Shown here in pieces: positions 12,723 to 22,499 of a stretch of 64,000 nt of DNA (positions are counted from its first letter, which is position 1; every line of letters starts with the position of its first letter). The DNA is taken from assembly GCA_914767715.1 (NCBI GenBank), contig OU612070.1, positions 27,764,025 to 27,828,024 of the forward strand. Direction: 5' to 3'. Source of the stretch: Membranipora membranacea (Eukaryota > Bryozoa > Gymnolaemata > Cheilostomatida > Membraniporidae). The translations under genes were made by a program, and so were the position numbers. The notes beneath the pieces are model-generated. The model had not been told where the DNA came from and searched no databases. It saw nothing but the letters and a program-made list of their open reading frames with translations.

Positions 12723-12881
12723 CTCGAGCTCCTGCAGATACTGGTGATAGACCAGATTCTCGAGCTGTTTTACTACCTCTGCCTAGTAATACAGTAGCAT
12801 CGTCACTGCTAACCAATTGATAGTCAGTTGTGCTACTGATTTTGGTGTTGCGCTTCAAACTACATGAAGCCAACAAGTTGC
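12723..12881 (-). CDS. STTDYQ exon cassette, copy 4 (open, both splice sites kept)
   Basis: The 159-nt cassette lies between GACTCATTTCAG| and |GTGAGTC, phase 1 in and phase 1 out like copy 2. It reads NLLASCSLKRNTKISSTTDY, then QLVSSDDATVLLGRGSKTA, then RESGLSPVSAGAR without a stop. With the strongest acceptor and donor of the seven copies, it is the best candidate for a still-functional exon. No family assignment. Confidence 0.5.
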
Positions 12882-12999
12882 CTGAAATGAGTCTTTGACA
12901 TTTATAAGGTACAATTTATCATAATGATCGCTAAAATAACATTCTGAGATCTAGGGCTGTGCAAAGAGTAAAATATAATTATTGAATGATAGTTTATCT

Positions 13000-13140
13000 G
13001 ATTGACACACCGCTGTGTTGCACTTAATCTGGCTTGAGGATCAGTGAAGTGATCGGTGTCCTGAGCAATCACATTTAGTTCATCAATGTGGGTAGGTGGA
13101 CTCATCATAGTCATCGGTATTGGCATCGCTAGGCTGTACT
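13000..13140 (-). pseudogene. Pro/Met-rich exon copy (13.1 kb)
   Basis: It reads MPIPMTMMSPPTHIDELN and then VIAQDTDHFTDPQ on the minus strand. The downstream Gln-rich half found in sister copies is missing, so this copy is truncated. Confidence 0.4.
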
Positions 13141-13550
13141 GAAGACCGCCCCCCCCCTTTCATAAGAAAGTGATTTTTTTTAAAAGTGTATTTCCCTTAG
13201 GAGTTAAAAATGCTATTACTAGCAGAACTTTTGACTATAAATATCTTATTAATATAACATGACTAGAAATTGATTCTTTTGTTTGAAAAGGATTCATAAA
13301 GTATGATTTTCCTATCAGTAAACTTTCTGTTGAATTCTAGCATCCTGGTTCCAGCAAATGTAAAAAGTTAGTTGTGCCCATTTCCTATAAGAGCCTATAC
13401 ACCGGCTAAACAGATTGGACAAACAGCTGAAGACTAGGGGCTTGAAATCCCGTTGGGTAGATCAGTGAGAATGGAATACATCTAGTCATTGTGCGAAGTA
13501 TAAAATTAGATGACCAAAATATTTCCTTGTTAGCTTTTAGATTTAATCGC

Positions 13551-13707
13551 CTTGAGCTCCTGCAGATACTGGTGGTAGGCCAGATTGTTGAGCTGTTTTA
13601 CTACCTCTGCCAAGTAGTACAGTATCGTCACTGCTATCTTATTGATAGTCAGTGGTGCTACCGATTTTGGTGCTGTGCATTAGACCACATGATGCCATCA
13701 AATTGCC
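13551..13707 (-). pseudogene. STKIGSTTDYQ exon cassette, copy 5 (dead)
   Basis: It has a TAA directly after STTDYQ, where its close sister copy 7 reads TCA. The donor GT has become GC (AAG|GCGATT) and the acceptor AG has become ATG. It is a clear pseudo-exon. Confidence 0.6.
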
Positions 13708-13786
13708 CATAATGTATCTTTGATGTTTATGTTTTGTTTATTGCTGCAATGATTTACATAGTTCTGATATCTTGTATAGAAACGTG

Positions 13787-14053
13787 CACTGTGCAAAATC
13801 AGTTCCTATTCAATGTTTATACACTGGGCATAAGTCTGAATAATCATGTTTATACCTTCATTATTCCACTTTATACAATGATTATACCACATTCCGGGCA
13901 AAATTATGCAACTATAATTATTCAATGTATGGTATAAGTAGACAACTTATTCAATTCAATTGTAATTATACGATGTAGGTATAACTTCATCTATTTCTAC
14001 AATCATTATCCCGCTTGGAATAAGCTCTAATTAGGAACCGATTTTGCACAGTG
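13787..14053. mobile_element. CACTG-ended MITE with 3-bp target duplication
   Basis: The 267-bp element starts CACTGTGCAAAATC and ends GATTTTGCACAGTG, exact 14-bp terminal inverted repeats that continue imperfectly (AGTTCCTA / TAGGAACC). It is flanked by GTG (13784-13786 and 14054-14056). The sister segment near 22379-22381 has a single GTG and no element, which gives a direct empty site. CACT ends plus a 3-bp duplication are the hallmarks of the CACTA/EnSpm superfamily. No ORF for a transposase is present, so it is non-autonomous. Confidence 0.88.
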
Positions 14054-14169
14054 GTGTGCTTTCACTCTTATAAAATTGATATCAATCATTGATTATGTCA
14101 ATTGTATCATGATCCCTTAAGCATAAAGTATAATATTAAAACAAAAAAAATAGATTGGTTTAGATGAAA

Positions 14170-15790
14170 CTATGATAATTAATAATAATTATAATACATA
14201 ATACTGCTGATAAAGACCCACCAAGAATCACTGGCTGTGAAATAAAGGTATGATCCATCAAGTGAGGCCACTCAAATGGCTCCATAGCAATAATAATAAT
14301 AAATTTGTTATAATCCATCTGATTCGTTAGTTGTCATATAATGTGGTGGTGAGGATGAGCAGTGTTACTTCTGCTACAGCATCTAGTTAATCTGTAGGCA
14401 GCTATACCACCTGCCTCTCTGCATTGCAATCATATAAAAGAAAAGTTTAATAATGTAATGAGCAACAACATTCATCGTAGCATCGCTCTCCTACAACACT
14501 GAGATACTCATGGTGAATTGTTTGCTCCTCAGCACTGCTTTCATCAAATCTAACAGATTCCCCCGGACAGATTAATATTGGATCTGATGATAGAGCTCAC
14601 TCCCTGATGATGCTAGGTAGGGTTCTGTTGAAGCGGGTGTGTGAGGTATTCCTATGGAAAAAGCTGTCATGACTAGCAGTAGAGGTGGTTTTTGTAGGAA
14701 TGGAAGTGATATTAGTGTCAGTAGGAGTAAAGGTGATATGTGTGTTAGTGGGAGTTTTCATATTCTTAAAATTGTCCATGGGATAACCCATGGCACACTG
14801 CTGATGCTGACCTGGAGGCTAGCTACTGGAAGTTCCTGATGATAGCGGTGTTATAGGATCAGGAAAGTGATCGGTATCCTGAGCGATCACAGGTGGTCCA
14901 CCAATGTGGGTGGTTGGGCTCAGCATGTTGATCTGCATCAGCATCAGGTGGGCCGTGCCAAAGACCATCCCCCCTGTCAAAATAAAGTAACACTAACCAG
15001 TAATAGATTTATTCCGCTGACACACAATTATGACACATAATTATATTGACGGGAGCAAATAATAATAAATCATCAAAATTAAATAAAATATCCGCAAAAG
15101 TTTCAACAGGTAGCGTGAAAACGGCCACAACAAAAAAGTGTCACATCAGGGTGCCATTTAATGTAATATAATATCTGGATTTACCAGTTTTAAATCATGG
15201 CAATAATACAATCTGAGAGCTTTTCTTTGTTAATACAGCTTTTTGCTCCATCAAATAATCAGTTGGAGGCACTTTCTGTCAGAGGCAGATAATATGTTCT
15301 GTTAGTACAGCAGTGCGGGGTGAACTCGTTCTTTACGACTCTGTGAAGCTGGTTGTCAGATTGTTTTGTGATGTTACATCTCTTGCTTTATTTCATCAAG
15401 TTGTGACTCAACTATAATTTTACATGAATTGTAAGTCTGCAAACAGGTTCATCTCCAGGGATGGTAGTTTTTATTTTGGTTGAGATTTTGAATACTTTCA
15501 CAGTTACGTTTAGATATTGTTAACTTCTGCAGGACTAATGACAGTCTTTTTTTTCCGTCATAGCTAATACAAGATTATTAAAAATTTGACATAAAGAGCA
15601 GTATTTGTTGCTGTTATTCACCACTTTTACTTACAACTCTTTGTTTTTTCTTCTTCATTGAAAGCAAATGGAAAGCATTCTTCGAAAAGATTACAGCAGT
15701 CAATGAAATGTATCAAAAATAGTAAAACTTTGGTGATACATTACTACTGATTTTCTGTTGAAGTTTTACGATGTCTCTATAATAAATGAT
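14170..15790 (-). repeat. segmental duplicate A (partner at 22.5-24.12 kb)
   Basis: This block and 22500-24120 align essentially end to end with scattered substitutions and small indels. It includes the Pro/Thr-rich exon copy at 14597-14965 and the module downstream of it. It is the youngest duplication in the array by eye. Confidence 0.85.
14597..14965 (-). pseudogene. Pro/Thr-rich exon copy (14.6 kb)
   Basis: The minus strand reads PTTHIGGPPVIAQDTDHFPD, then a TAG in place of the CAG of sister copies, then PPGQHQQCAMGYPMDN. A Thr/Pro-rich run follows (THITFTPTDTNITSIPTKTT) and ends SIIRE-stop. The Thr/Ser/Pro content would suit a mucin-like stalk or a disordered tail. The nearby tail exon (HEYLSVV in the 22.8-kb copy) has lost its donor here: the G|GTGAGC of that copy reads GGAGAGC. 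Confidence 0.45.
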
Positions 15791-15798
15791 GACAAGTC

Positions 15799-16063
15799 CT
15801 AGCGATAATAGTAATTGACGTATTCATTTACATCATCGCCATCATTTAATAAAAGTCTACAAAGATGATAGAAGTCAAAAGTCTTGCTTCCTATGTACAT
15901 TACCAGGCATTTTTTTACAAGTACAAAATATCCTAGTGCAGGCCAGGCTAACCTGTTTAAAAGATAGCATGGAAATAGGCATTGGTAAAAGTGTGTCAAA
16001 TTTAGTATTCGGAAATGACAGATGTTTGCAAACGAGTTTTGATGAGTTTGTATCTAGCCGCAT
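15799..16063 (-). pseudogene. exon-like module with GDDVNEYVN and LSFKQ segments (15.9 kb)
   Basis: Two minus-strand frames hold a SFPNTKFDTLLPMPISMLSFKQ-like segment (continuing into a weak GTTAGC donor) and LLLNDGDDVNEYVNYYYR-stop. Both recur in the other modules of the array. Unrecognised gene. Confidence 0.35.
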
Positions 16064-16448
16064 CTAGATTGACGGTAATTGGAAGATTTTTTGAAATGCT
16101 CATTAATCTCAATGTCAGATTTTAGTTGTTGTGCGCTACTGATCTTTTTTTTGTATTGCTTTCAGTCTATCGAGCTAGTATGGTAATCCATGGTCTTGGT
16201 CCTCAGACTCAATGATATCATTGGTTGATGTTTCACTGTTGTTATCAGTAAGTTTTTCTGTTTTCGTTTGAACAAAGCAATAATAATTCAGCGAAAAGAA
16301 CAAATTTTCAGAGATAATTTTTTTGTTGCTACTTGCCAACACAAAGCCACACACAACGGGATGGAGTCAGTCCGTTGTTAGGGTGTTCAATTAAAGTCTC
16401 ATCGATGTTGTTAACTGCTGAGTTTTTGCTCGAGTTTTTCAATGGCCT

Positions 16449-16643
16449 TTAACGGAAGGAAAAATGAGTTATCCTTACCGATGATGTACCGTCATAATAA
16501 TAAGAGTACACGTATCCATATACGTCATCATTGGCCCTCGTCTTCACCTCCCTGTGTACTAGAGTGTTGGCTACCAAGGGAAATACAGGTGATGTGATAA
16601 AAAGCTGTTGGTCATGTTCTATTAAAATATGTAATGGCAGCAA
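16449..16643 (-). pseudogene. exon-like module with DDVYGYV motif, copy at 16.5 kb
   Basis: A near-identical duplicate of the 8.3-kb copy, with the same 64-codon frame. The segment to its right carries the LINE fragment inserted at 16.7 kb. Confidence 0.35.
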
Positions 16644-16710
16644 AGCTCATCATAGAGGAATGTTATTGGTCATGACAACATTTTGGTCAAAATAATAGAA
16701 TATATAAAAT

Positions 16711-17368
16711 GTATGACAGTGAGGAGAGGGTTCCATTGCCAAAGTGTTCTCAATTTACATACTTGGGGACCACTATTCATCAAGAGGGAGGATGCCGCAA
16801 GGAAGTGGAGCTGAGGATATCGAAGGCATGGAACAAATGGAGAGAGCTCACAGAGGTATTATGTGACAAAAAGATGTCATGCAAACTGAAAGTTCTAATC
16901 TACAAAACATCAATACGACCAACCCTTCTCTATGGCAACGAAACATGGCCAATAACGGGACATCTGTCAGATAAGATGGCCTCATGCGAAATGCGCATGG
17001 TCCGGTACTGTCTTGGGATCAGCCTGGAGGAACATAGGAGGAACGAAGATATTTTACAAGAAGCAAAAGTGGTGCCAATTAAAGACCTGAAGAGAAGAAA
17101 GAGAATGCAGTGGTTTGTACATGTTCAAAGACGAGATAGTCAGGAAGACATCAGAAAAGTATGTGAGATGGAGATAGATGACAATAGACCTAGAGACTGC
17201 CCTAAGCAGAGATGGAGTGATACAATAAATGCGGACCTCAGATGGCTGGATCTTGATAGCAGCGATGTGGAAGACCGGAGCAGATGGAGAAGTCTGGTTT
17301 ACCTTGGTATCAAGCAAAAACCCGCCACCCGTACAGGACAAAGGCGGTGAAAGGTGAGAAAGGTTAGA
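16711..17368 (+). mobile_element. 5'-truncated LINE with target-site duplication
   Basis: The insert carries an uninterrupted frame (16709-17350; its ATG borrows the flanking AT) covering the thumb and C-terminal part of a LINE reverse transcriptase. Visible motifs are FTYLGTTIHQEGG, a LYGNETW box typical of LINE ORF2 downstream of the palm, RRMRYC-like basic helices and CPKQRW. It is flanked by 17-bp repeats, AATAGAATATATAAAAT (16694-16710) and AATAGAAAATATAAAAT (17369-17385), differing at one base. The paralogous segment near 8511-8535 lacks the insert. The active-site palm is absent, so it is dead on arrival. LINE clade not decided. Confidence 0.88.
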
Positions 17369-17846
17369 AATAGAAAATATAAAATATTTGCGTTATTAGC
17401 CATTTTCATAAAGGTTCATATTAAACAAATCTAGTAATTATTAAAAGCATTTAAATACTGGTAGTATTACAACTGGCTCAAATTCAATTTGTGCATTGCA
17501 ATAAGCTCACCTTTATATGTAGGAAAATAGAGCAGCAGTCCATGGCCCATTGATACTGCTTCCTGAAATTAAATAAAAATAAACAAGTTAGAGACCCTGT
17601 CATTCTGATCTACATTAACAAATGGCTCCTCTTTTTACTTATTGAAGATGACAGCATTGACCCCTGTCACTTGCCACTCATTGAAGCTTGACATGGACTT
17701 CCACATGGTAGGGTTAAAATTGATGCTTTTAAAACTCATCTAATATTGAGCATTGATGTAGCCATCAAGCAAAATCTACCACATAGTTATGAATATATTG
17801 ATAAATTGGTCAACATCTTTGCGGTAAGTAATAACTGTTGCCTTAC

Positions 17847-18235
17847 CGAAGCATCAACTGATGGTGTCCTAATGGGTTGAGGATACACATCAAACCCTTG
17901 GGGCTGAGGAGGAGACAGTGTTGAGCGTTGGCACTTAATGAGAAGTTTCCAACACTGTCCATCTGGCTGTTGTTCAGCTTCTGGCATGTGTATACTGCAT
18001 TTAATCCTGTGTCAGGAAGTCCATCATATTGGCAGTCTAATACGTGCCCATGGCATGCTACTGATGCTAACCTGGAGGCTAGCTACTGGCAGTTCCTGAT
18101 GCAAGCCGTGTTACGCTAAAGCTAGCTGGAGGATCAGGATAGAGATCTGCATCCTTTGCAATCACAGGTGGTCCATCAATGTGGGTTGGCGGGCTCATCA
18201 AGGTTATCTGCATCAGCATTGGGTGGGCCGTACAA
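17847..18235 (-). CDS. Pro/Gln-rich exon copy (17.9 kb), best-preserved 3' half
   Basis: The frame MPEAEQQPDGQCWKLL..., then SPPQPQGFDVYPQPIRTP and SVDAS, ends at TCG|GTAAGGC, a good donor. The equivalent stop codon of the 9.9-kb copy is CAG here. The 5' half (18.0-18.24 kb) is shortened relative to other copies. It is unclear whether an intact acceptor remains, so it may or may not be a live exon. No family is recognised. Confidence 0.4.
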
Positions 18236-18518
18236 ACAAACGTCCCCTTGTCAAAATAAAGTGATTGATTTTTTCTTCATATTGTATTTTACTCATCTTA
18301 ATGTAGGATCTATCTCCTATTACTAATGCAACAGTTGACTTATATCTCATTTATATAACATATCTAGAAGTCATTACTTTGCTTGAAAGCCTTCATAAAT
18401 AATAATTTTTCCATCAGTAAACTTTGTCTGATTTTACTATATTGGTTAAAGCAAATATAAAAATAATATCCAAGTTAGTTCTGACCTTTTCCTAAAAAAG
18501 CCTATACACTCATCAGGT

Positions 18519-18791
18519 TTGACAATATTGAAGTGGAAAGATTTAAACTGTTTGTGTGATTATCTTCTCTTCTCTGAGAATAATAATGTCAAGACTATCC
18601 TGTCAAGTACAGGTTTTCAACCGAATATCTACACTGTCTCCAACATGAATTCTTCTCAGGTATGTACCCGTTTTATATCACCAAAGTCCTTTGATCAGCC
18701 TGTGACAATCCATGTTGTAATTTTTAAGTATGACGATGTATTATTATTTATCCCACGAGATTATCAGCAGTCCAAACAGGTGTTAGAATGA
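18519..18791 (+). other. 90-codon ORF, unrecognised
   Basis: This plus-strand ORF lies in the left part of the insert. It contains no domain I recognise and has no splice or polyadenylation context to support it as a gene. Confidence 0.15.
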
Positions 18792-20476
18792 TATCTCCTT
18801 GTATTTGATATTCTTCAAGTACATTATATAAGTGTATGACTGAGATCAGACTAGCCTCTCCTCTCCCCTTAAAACCCAGCGAGTTCTGGTATTTTTAGTA
18901 AAAAAATTGTTGTTGATAACACACTAGTACAACGAAATGCAGATTTCCACCAATAGGAACGAGGGGATGTAGGAAAACCCCTAAACAGGAAATAGCGAGA
19001 CAAGTTGCAAGGGTGATTTCCACCAATAAAAACTGAGTAAACAGGAAACTGCAAGACAAGTTGTAAGGATGATTTCCACTAATAAAAATCTGGTAAACAG
19101 GAAACTGCAAGACAAGTTGTTAGGTAGATTTCTACCAATAGCAACAAAGTGGGAATCCCTGAATGCACATTGTGTCAGCAACTGCTGTCAAATAAGATGA
19201 CTTAATAAAACAACATCATAAGTCATTCAAAATATGACCAAGGAGATATCATAATACGTACTTTTGTAATAAAAATAAAAACATTAACAAATTCTTAAAT
19301 TCCACCACAATATAGATATATATTTTTTTTATTGTCAGCAACAACTCATTATTACTAATGTTTTTCATGATGTGACATAAATGGCAAAAAAGAAAAATGA
19401 TACAAACAAACATTAAACAAAAATAATAAGACTATGCCAATGAATTTTAAAAATGTTGCATCGGCCTTTTTTAAAACAAATTCAAAGTAAGAGTGCTTCT
19501 CAATGTAGTGGGTAAAATATTTAAAGTTTGTAGAAATATTTTAAAGCTTGTAAGATATTTAAAGTTTGTAAAAATAATTAAAGTTTGTTGCTATTTTGTG
19601 GTTTAAGTTGTCTAATGGGGGTTTAAGTAAGTGTGTTTCTCATCTTGGAAATCGGTGTGGTGTGGTAACAAAAAGATCAGAGATGTATGGAGGGGAAAAA
19701 TTATTCAGAGCCTTAAATCCCGTAATGCAAGTAAAATAATTGCTCAGTATTGGAAGGGGTAAATTTTAAGTGATGTACATAGGTCATTAGTAGGTGACAA
19801 ATAAAAAGGTATATGTTGAACATTGGCCACAATTCTCAAGGCTCTTTTTCACTGAGTGAAAATTGGGTTTGTGAGATTTGATGCACATAACTTGTAATAT
19901 ATATGGATGCCATCGATGAGATAACAGTGAATAAATTGAAAATAAAATTGTTTAGCAGAATGTGTGGTCATGTAGGGTCTGTATAGCTTGTGAGTTTGTA
20001 AGTTTGTATTTTTTGACACTTTATCCAAAACAGTCTCACAATGACCATTCGATGAAAATGAGTCAGATATCTTAAAGCCAAGAAGTTCAGTTTCATGTCT
20101 TTGAATTATTTGGTTATTGCCAATTTTTAAATTTAGTGATGCATCCTCCCCAAAAGAAGTGTGATTTTTTATAATTTATTGTCATGTGATTATTTTTACA
20201 CCACTTGTTGATTGAAACCAAATCTCGATTACACATTTCAACCAAAGTAGAGGGAACAGAATGGCTTGCTACAAAAACGTGTCATCAGCATGTGCATAAG
20301 AGTTCAAGGAGAGAGGTTGATTGAGTAGGTCATTTACATAAATTTGAACTAAAGTTTGTGCCAGTATTCAACCTTGCGGAACCCCAACATTGATGTCAAG
20401 TATTGATTCCACTGCACCATTATAATGAACATACTGAGACCTGTCTTGAAGAAATGATGATAACAACAAAAATGCC
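18527..20476 (-). mobile_element. 1.95-kb insert containing a 5'-truncated LINE
   Basis: The paralogue near 10568 reads TTTGACAATCAGCTGAC. Here the same sequence is split: TTTGACAAT at 18518-18526 and AATCAGCTGAC from 20477. The insert's right part (about 19320-20476) is, on the minus strand, the 3' portion of the LINE family whose longer copy lies at 44.5-49.2 kb. It shares the VGVPQG region, an HADD form of the catalytic motif, the MCNRDLVSINKWC segment and the 3' UTR. The LINE is 5'-truncated at GGCATTTTTGTTG. The left 0.8 kb is unrelated sequence and could be an older insertion. Confidence 0.75.
18940..19145. repeat. 56- to 69-bp tandem repeat, about 3.5 copies
   Basis: The motif GATTTCCACCAATA recurs at about 18945, 19014, 19070 and 19127. 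Each copy is followed by AAACAGGAAACTGCAAGACAAG-like sequence. The first interval is longer (69 bp) than the later ones (56-57 bp). Confidence 0.85.
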
Positions 20477-20594
20477 AATCAGCTGACTACTATGAGCTTA
20501 AATAACCTTTAGGATAGATCTAGCCATTGGGCGAAGTATAAAATATGACTGAACTAGTTCATCGTTAGCTTATTCTGTGTATAGATTGACTCAC

Positions 20595-20721
20595 CTCGAG
20601 CTCCAGCAGATACTGGTGGTAGACCAGATTCTTGAGCCGCTTTACTACCTCAGATTGATAGTCAGTGGTGCTACCGATTTTTGTGCTGCGCTTCAGACCA
20701 CATGAAGCCAACGAGATGCCC
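20595..20721 (-). pseudogene. STKIGSTTDYQ exon cassette, copy 6
   Basis: Near twin of copy 1, with the same internal deletion. The donor GAG|GTGAGTC is kept. An AG lies two bases out of register upstream (CTCAG|CATGGGC), so splicing would enter in a different frame. Reads LASCGLKRSTKIGSTTDYQ. Confidence 0.45.
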
Positions 20722-20871
20722 ATGCTGAGTATTTGGCATTTAAAACATAATATTTGATATAATGATTGCAAGTATGAAGATATATCGGAGACCTAGGACT
20801 GTGCAAAGAGTGAAATATATAATAACTGAAATATTTCCTCAATATTTAGTTTTGTGTATAGATCGACTCAC

Positions 20872-20984
20872 ATTAAGCTCCTTCTGGTATTCCAAATTCC
20901 GTGGCAGGCGTAATCCGTAGGCAGCTATACTGCCTTGCTCTCTGCATTGCAATCCTATAATCTCACGTCCATTTAAGAGAGATC
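20872..20984 (-). CDS. exon-like cassette LLNGREIIGLQ (unrecognised gene)
   Basis: 113 nt between TTATTATAG| and AAT|GTGAGTC. It reads SLLNGREIIGLQCREQGSI, then AAYGLRLPRNLEYQKELN without a stop. Decayed copies of part of it sit near 14.4 and 22.75 kb. The IIGLQ...G...GL.LPR spacing faintly resembles a calponin-type repeat; I treat that as a hint only. It is one of the few cassettes in the array with both splice sites intact. Confidence 0.4.
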
Positions 20985-21269
20985 CTATAATAGAAAAATT
21001 TAATACATTTTCAACAGAAGTTAATTGTCAATTGAACATTGCCTATCATGCTGGAAAAGAATATTACATGAGTATCCCCTATCAACTTTTATGTGAAGAG
21101 ACAAAATTCAGTCTGTTGTCTGCTAAAAATCAATATGCTGATAATAAATCTGTAGGTAAAAGTTAAATAATGCAGAGCATCGCTCTCCTCCAACACTGAA
21201 ATGCTCGTGATAAATTATTTGCTCCTCAGCACTGCTTTCATCAAATCCAACAGTAGATTCCCCTGGACA

Positions 21270-21715
21270 GATCAATATTGATACTGATGATAAAACTCAC
21301 TCCCCGATGATGCTAGGTATGGTTCCGTTGAAACGGGTGTGTGAGGTATTCCTATGGAGAAAGGTGTTATGGCTAGCAGAAGAGGTGGTTTTTGTAGGAA
21401 TGGAAGTGATATTTGTGTCATTAGGAGTAGAGGCGTTATGTGTGTTAGTGGGAGTTTTAGTATCCTTAAAATACCAATAGGCTTCTTTGAGGGGCTTGTC
21501 CTATTGTTGGAAAGTCTGATAGCCCATGACACGCTGCTGATGCTGACCCGGAGGTTGGCTACTGGCAGTTACCGATGCTAGCGGTGGTACACTAAAGCTA
21601 GCTGGAGGATCAGGAGATCAGGTATCTTGAGCGATCACATCTAGTCCATCAATGTGGGTTGGTGGACTCATCATAGTCATCGGTATCGGCATCAGTTGGG
21701 CTGTACCGAAGACCA
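21270..21715 (-). pseudogene. Pro/Thr-rich exon copy (21.5 kb)
   Basis: Homologous to the copies at 14.6 and 22.9 kb but rearranged in the middle, where the MGYPMD segment is missing. One frame ends FSIGIPHTP, STEPYLASSGSEFYHQYQY-stop. Another carries CPGESTVGFDESSAEE. Frames alternate, so indels or unseen introns are involved. Confidence 0.4.
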
Positions 21716-22130
21716 TCCTCTTGTCAAAATAAAGTGATTGATTTTTTCTTAAACATATAATTTACTCATCTTAAAGTAGGAGTCATCGCCTATTACTAAT
21801 GCAACTGTTGACTTATATCTGATTAATATAACATGACTAGAAATCGATTCTTTTGTTTGAAAAGGATTCATAAAGTATGATTTTCCTATCAGTAAACTTT
21901 CAGTTGGATTCTAGCATCCTGGTTCTAGCGAATGTAAAAAGTTAGTTCTGCCCATTTCCATTGCCCACAAAAGCCTATACACCTGCTAAACAGATTTAAA
22001 AAACAGCTGAAGAATAGGGGCTTGAAATCCCGTTGGGTAGATCAGTGAGAATGGAATACATCTAGTCGTTGTGCGAAGTATAAAATAAGATGACCAAAAT
22101 ATTTCCTTGTTTGCTTTTAGATTTAATCAC

Positions 22131-22291
22131 CTTGAGCTCCTGCGGATACTGGTGGTAGACCAGATTGTTGAGCTGTTTTACTACCTCTGCCAAGTAGTAC
22201 AGTAGTATCGTCACTGCTATCTGATTGATAGTCAGTGGTGCTACCGATTTTGGTGCTGTGCATTAGACCACATGACGCCATCAAATTGCCC
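22131..22291 (-). pseudogene. STKIGSTTDYQ exon cassette, copy 7
   Basis: Open through NLMASCGLMHSTKIGS, TTVLLGRGSKTAQQSGLPPV and SAGAQ, with a CAAG|GTGATT donor of moderate quality. The acceptor AG has mutated to ATG, as in copy 5, its duplicate. Probably non-functional. Confidence 0.5.
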
Positions 22292-22499
22292 ATAATGTAT
22301 CTTTGATGTTTAAAACGTTTGATGTATTATGTTTATTGCTGCAATGATTTACATAGTTCTGATATCTTGTAGAGAAACGTGTGCTTTCACTCCTATAAAA
22401 TTGATATCATTATGAATATGAATGACGAGTTGTGTTATGTCAATTGTATCATGATCCCTTAAGCATAAAGAATAATATTAAAACAAAAAAAATAGATTG

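Noticed and set aside
10964-20984. Calponin-family gene
   Set aside because: LLGRGSKTAxxSGL and IIGLQ...GLxLPR resemble calponin repeats only loosely; without a profile search the label would be misleading.
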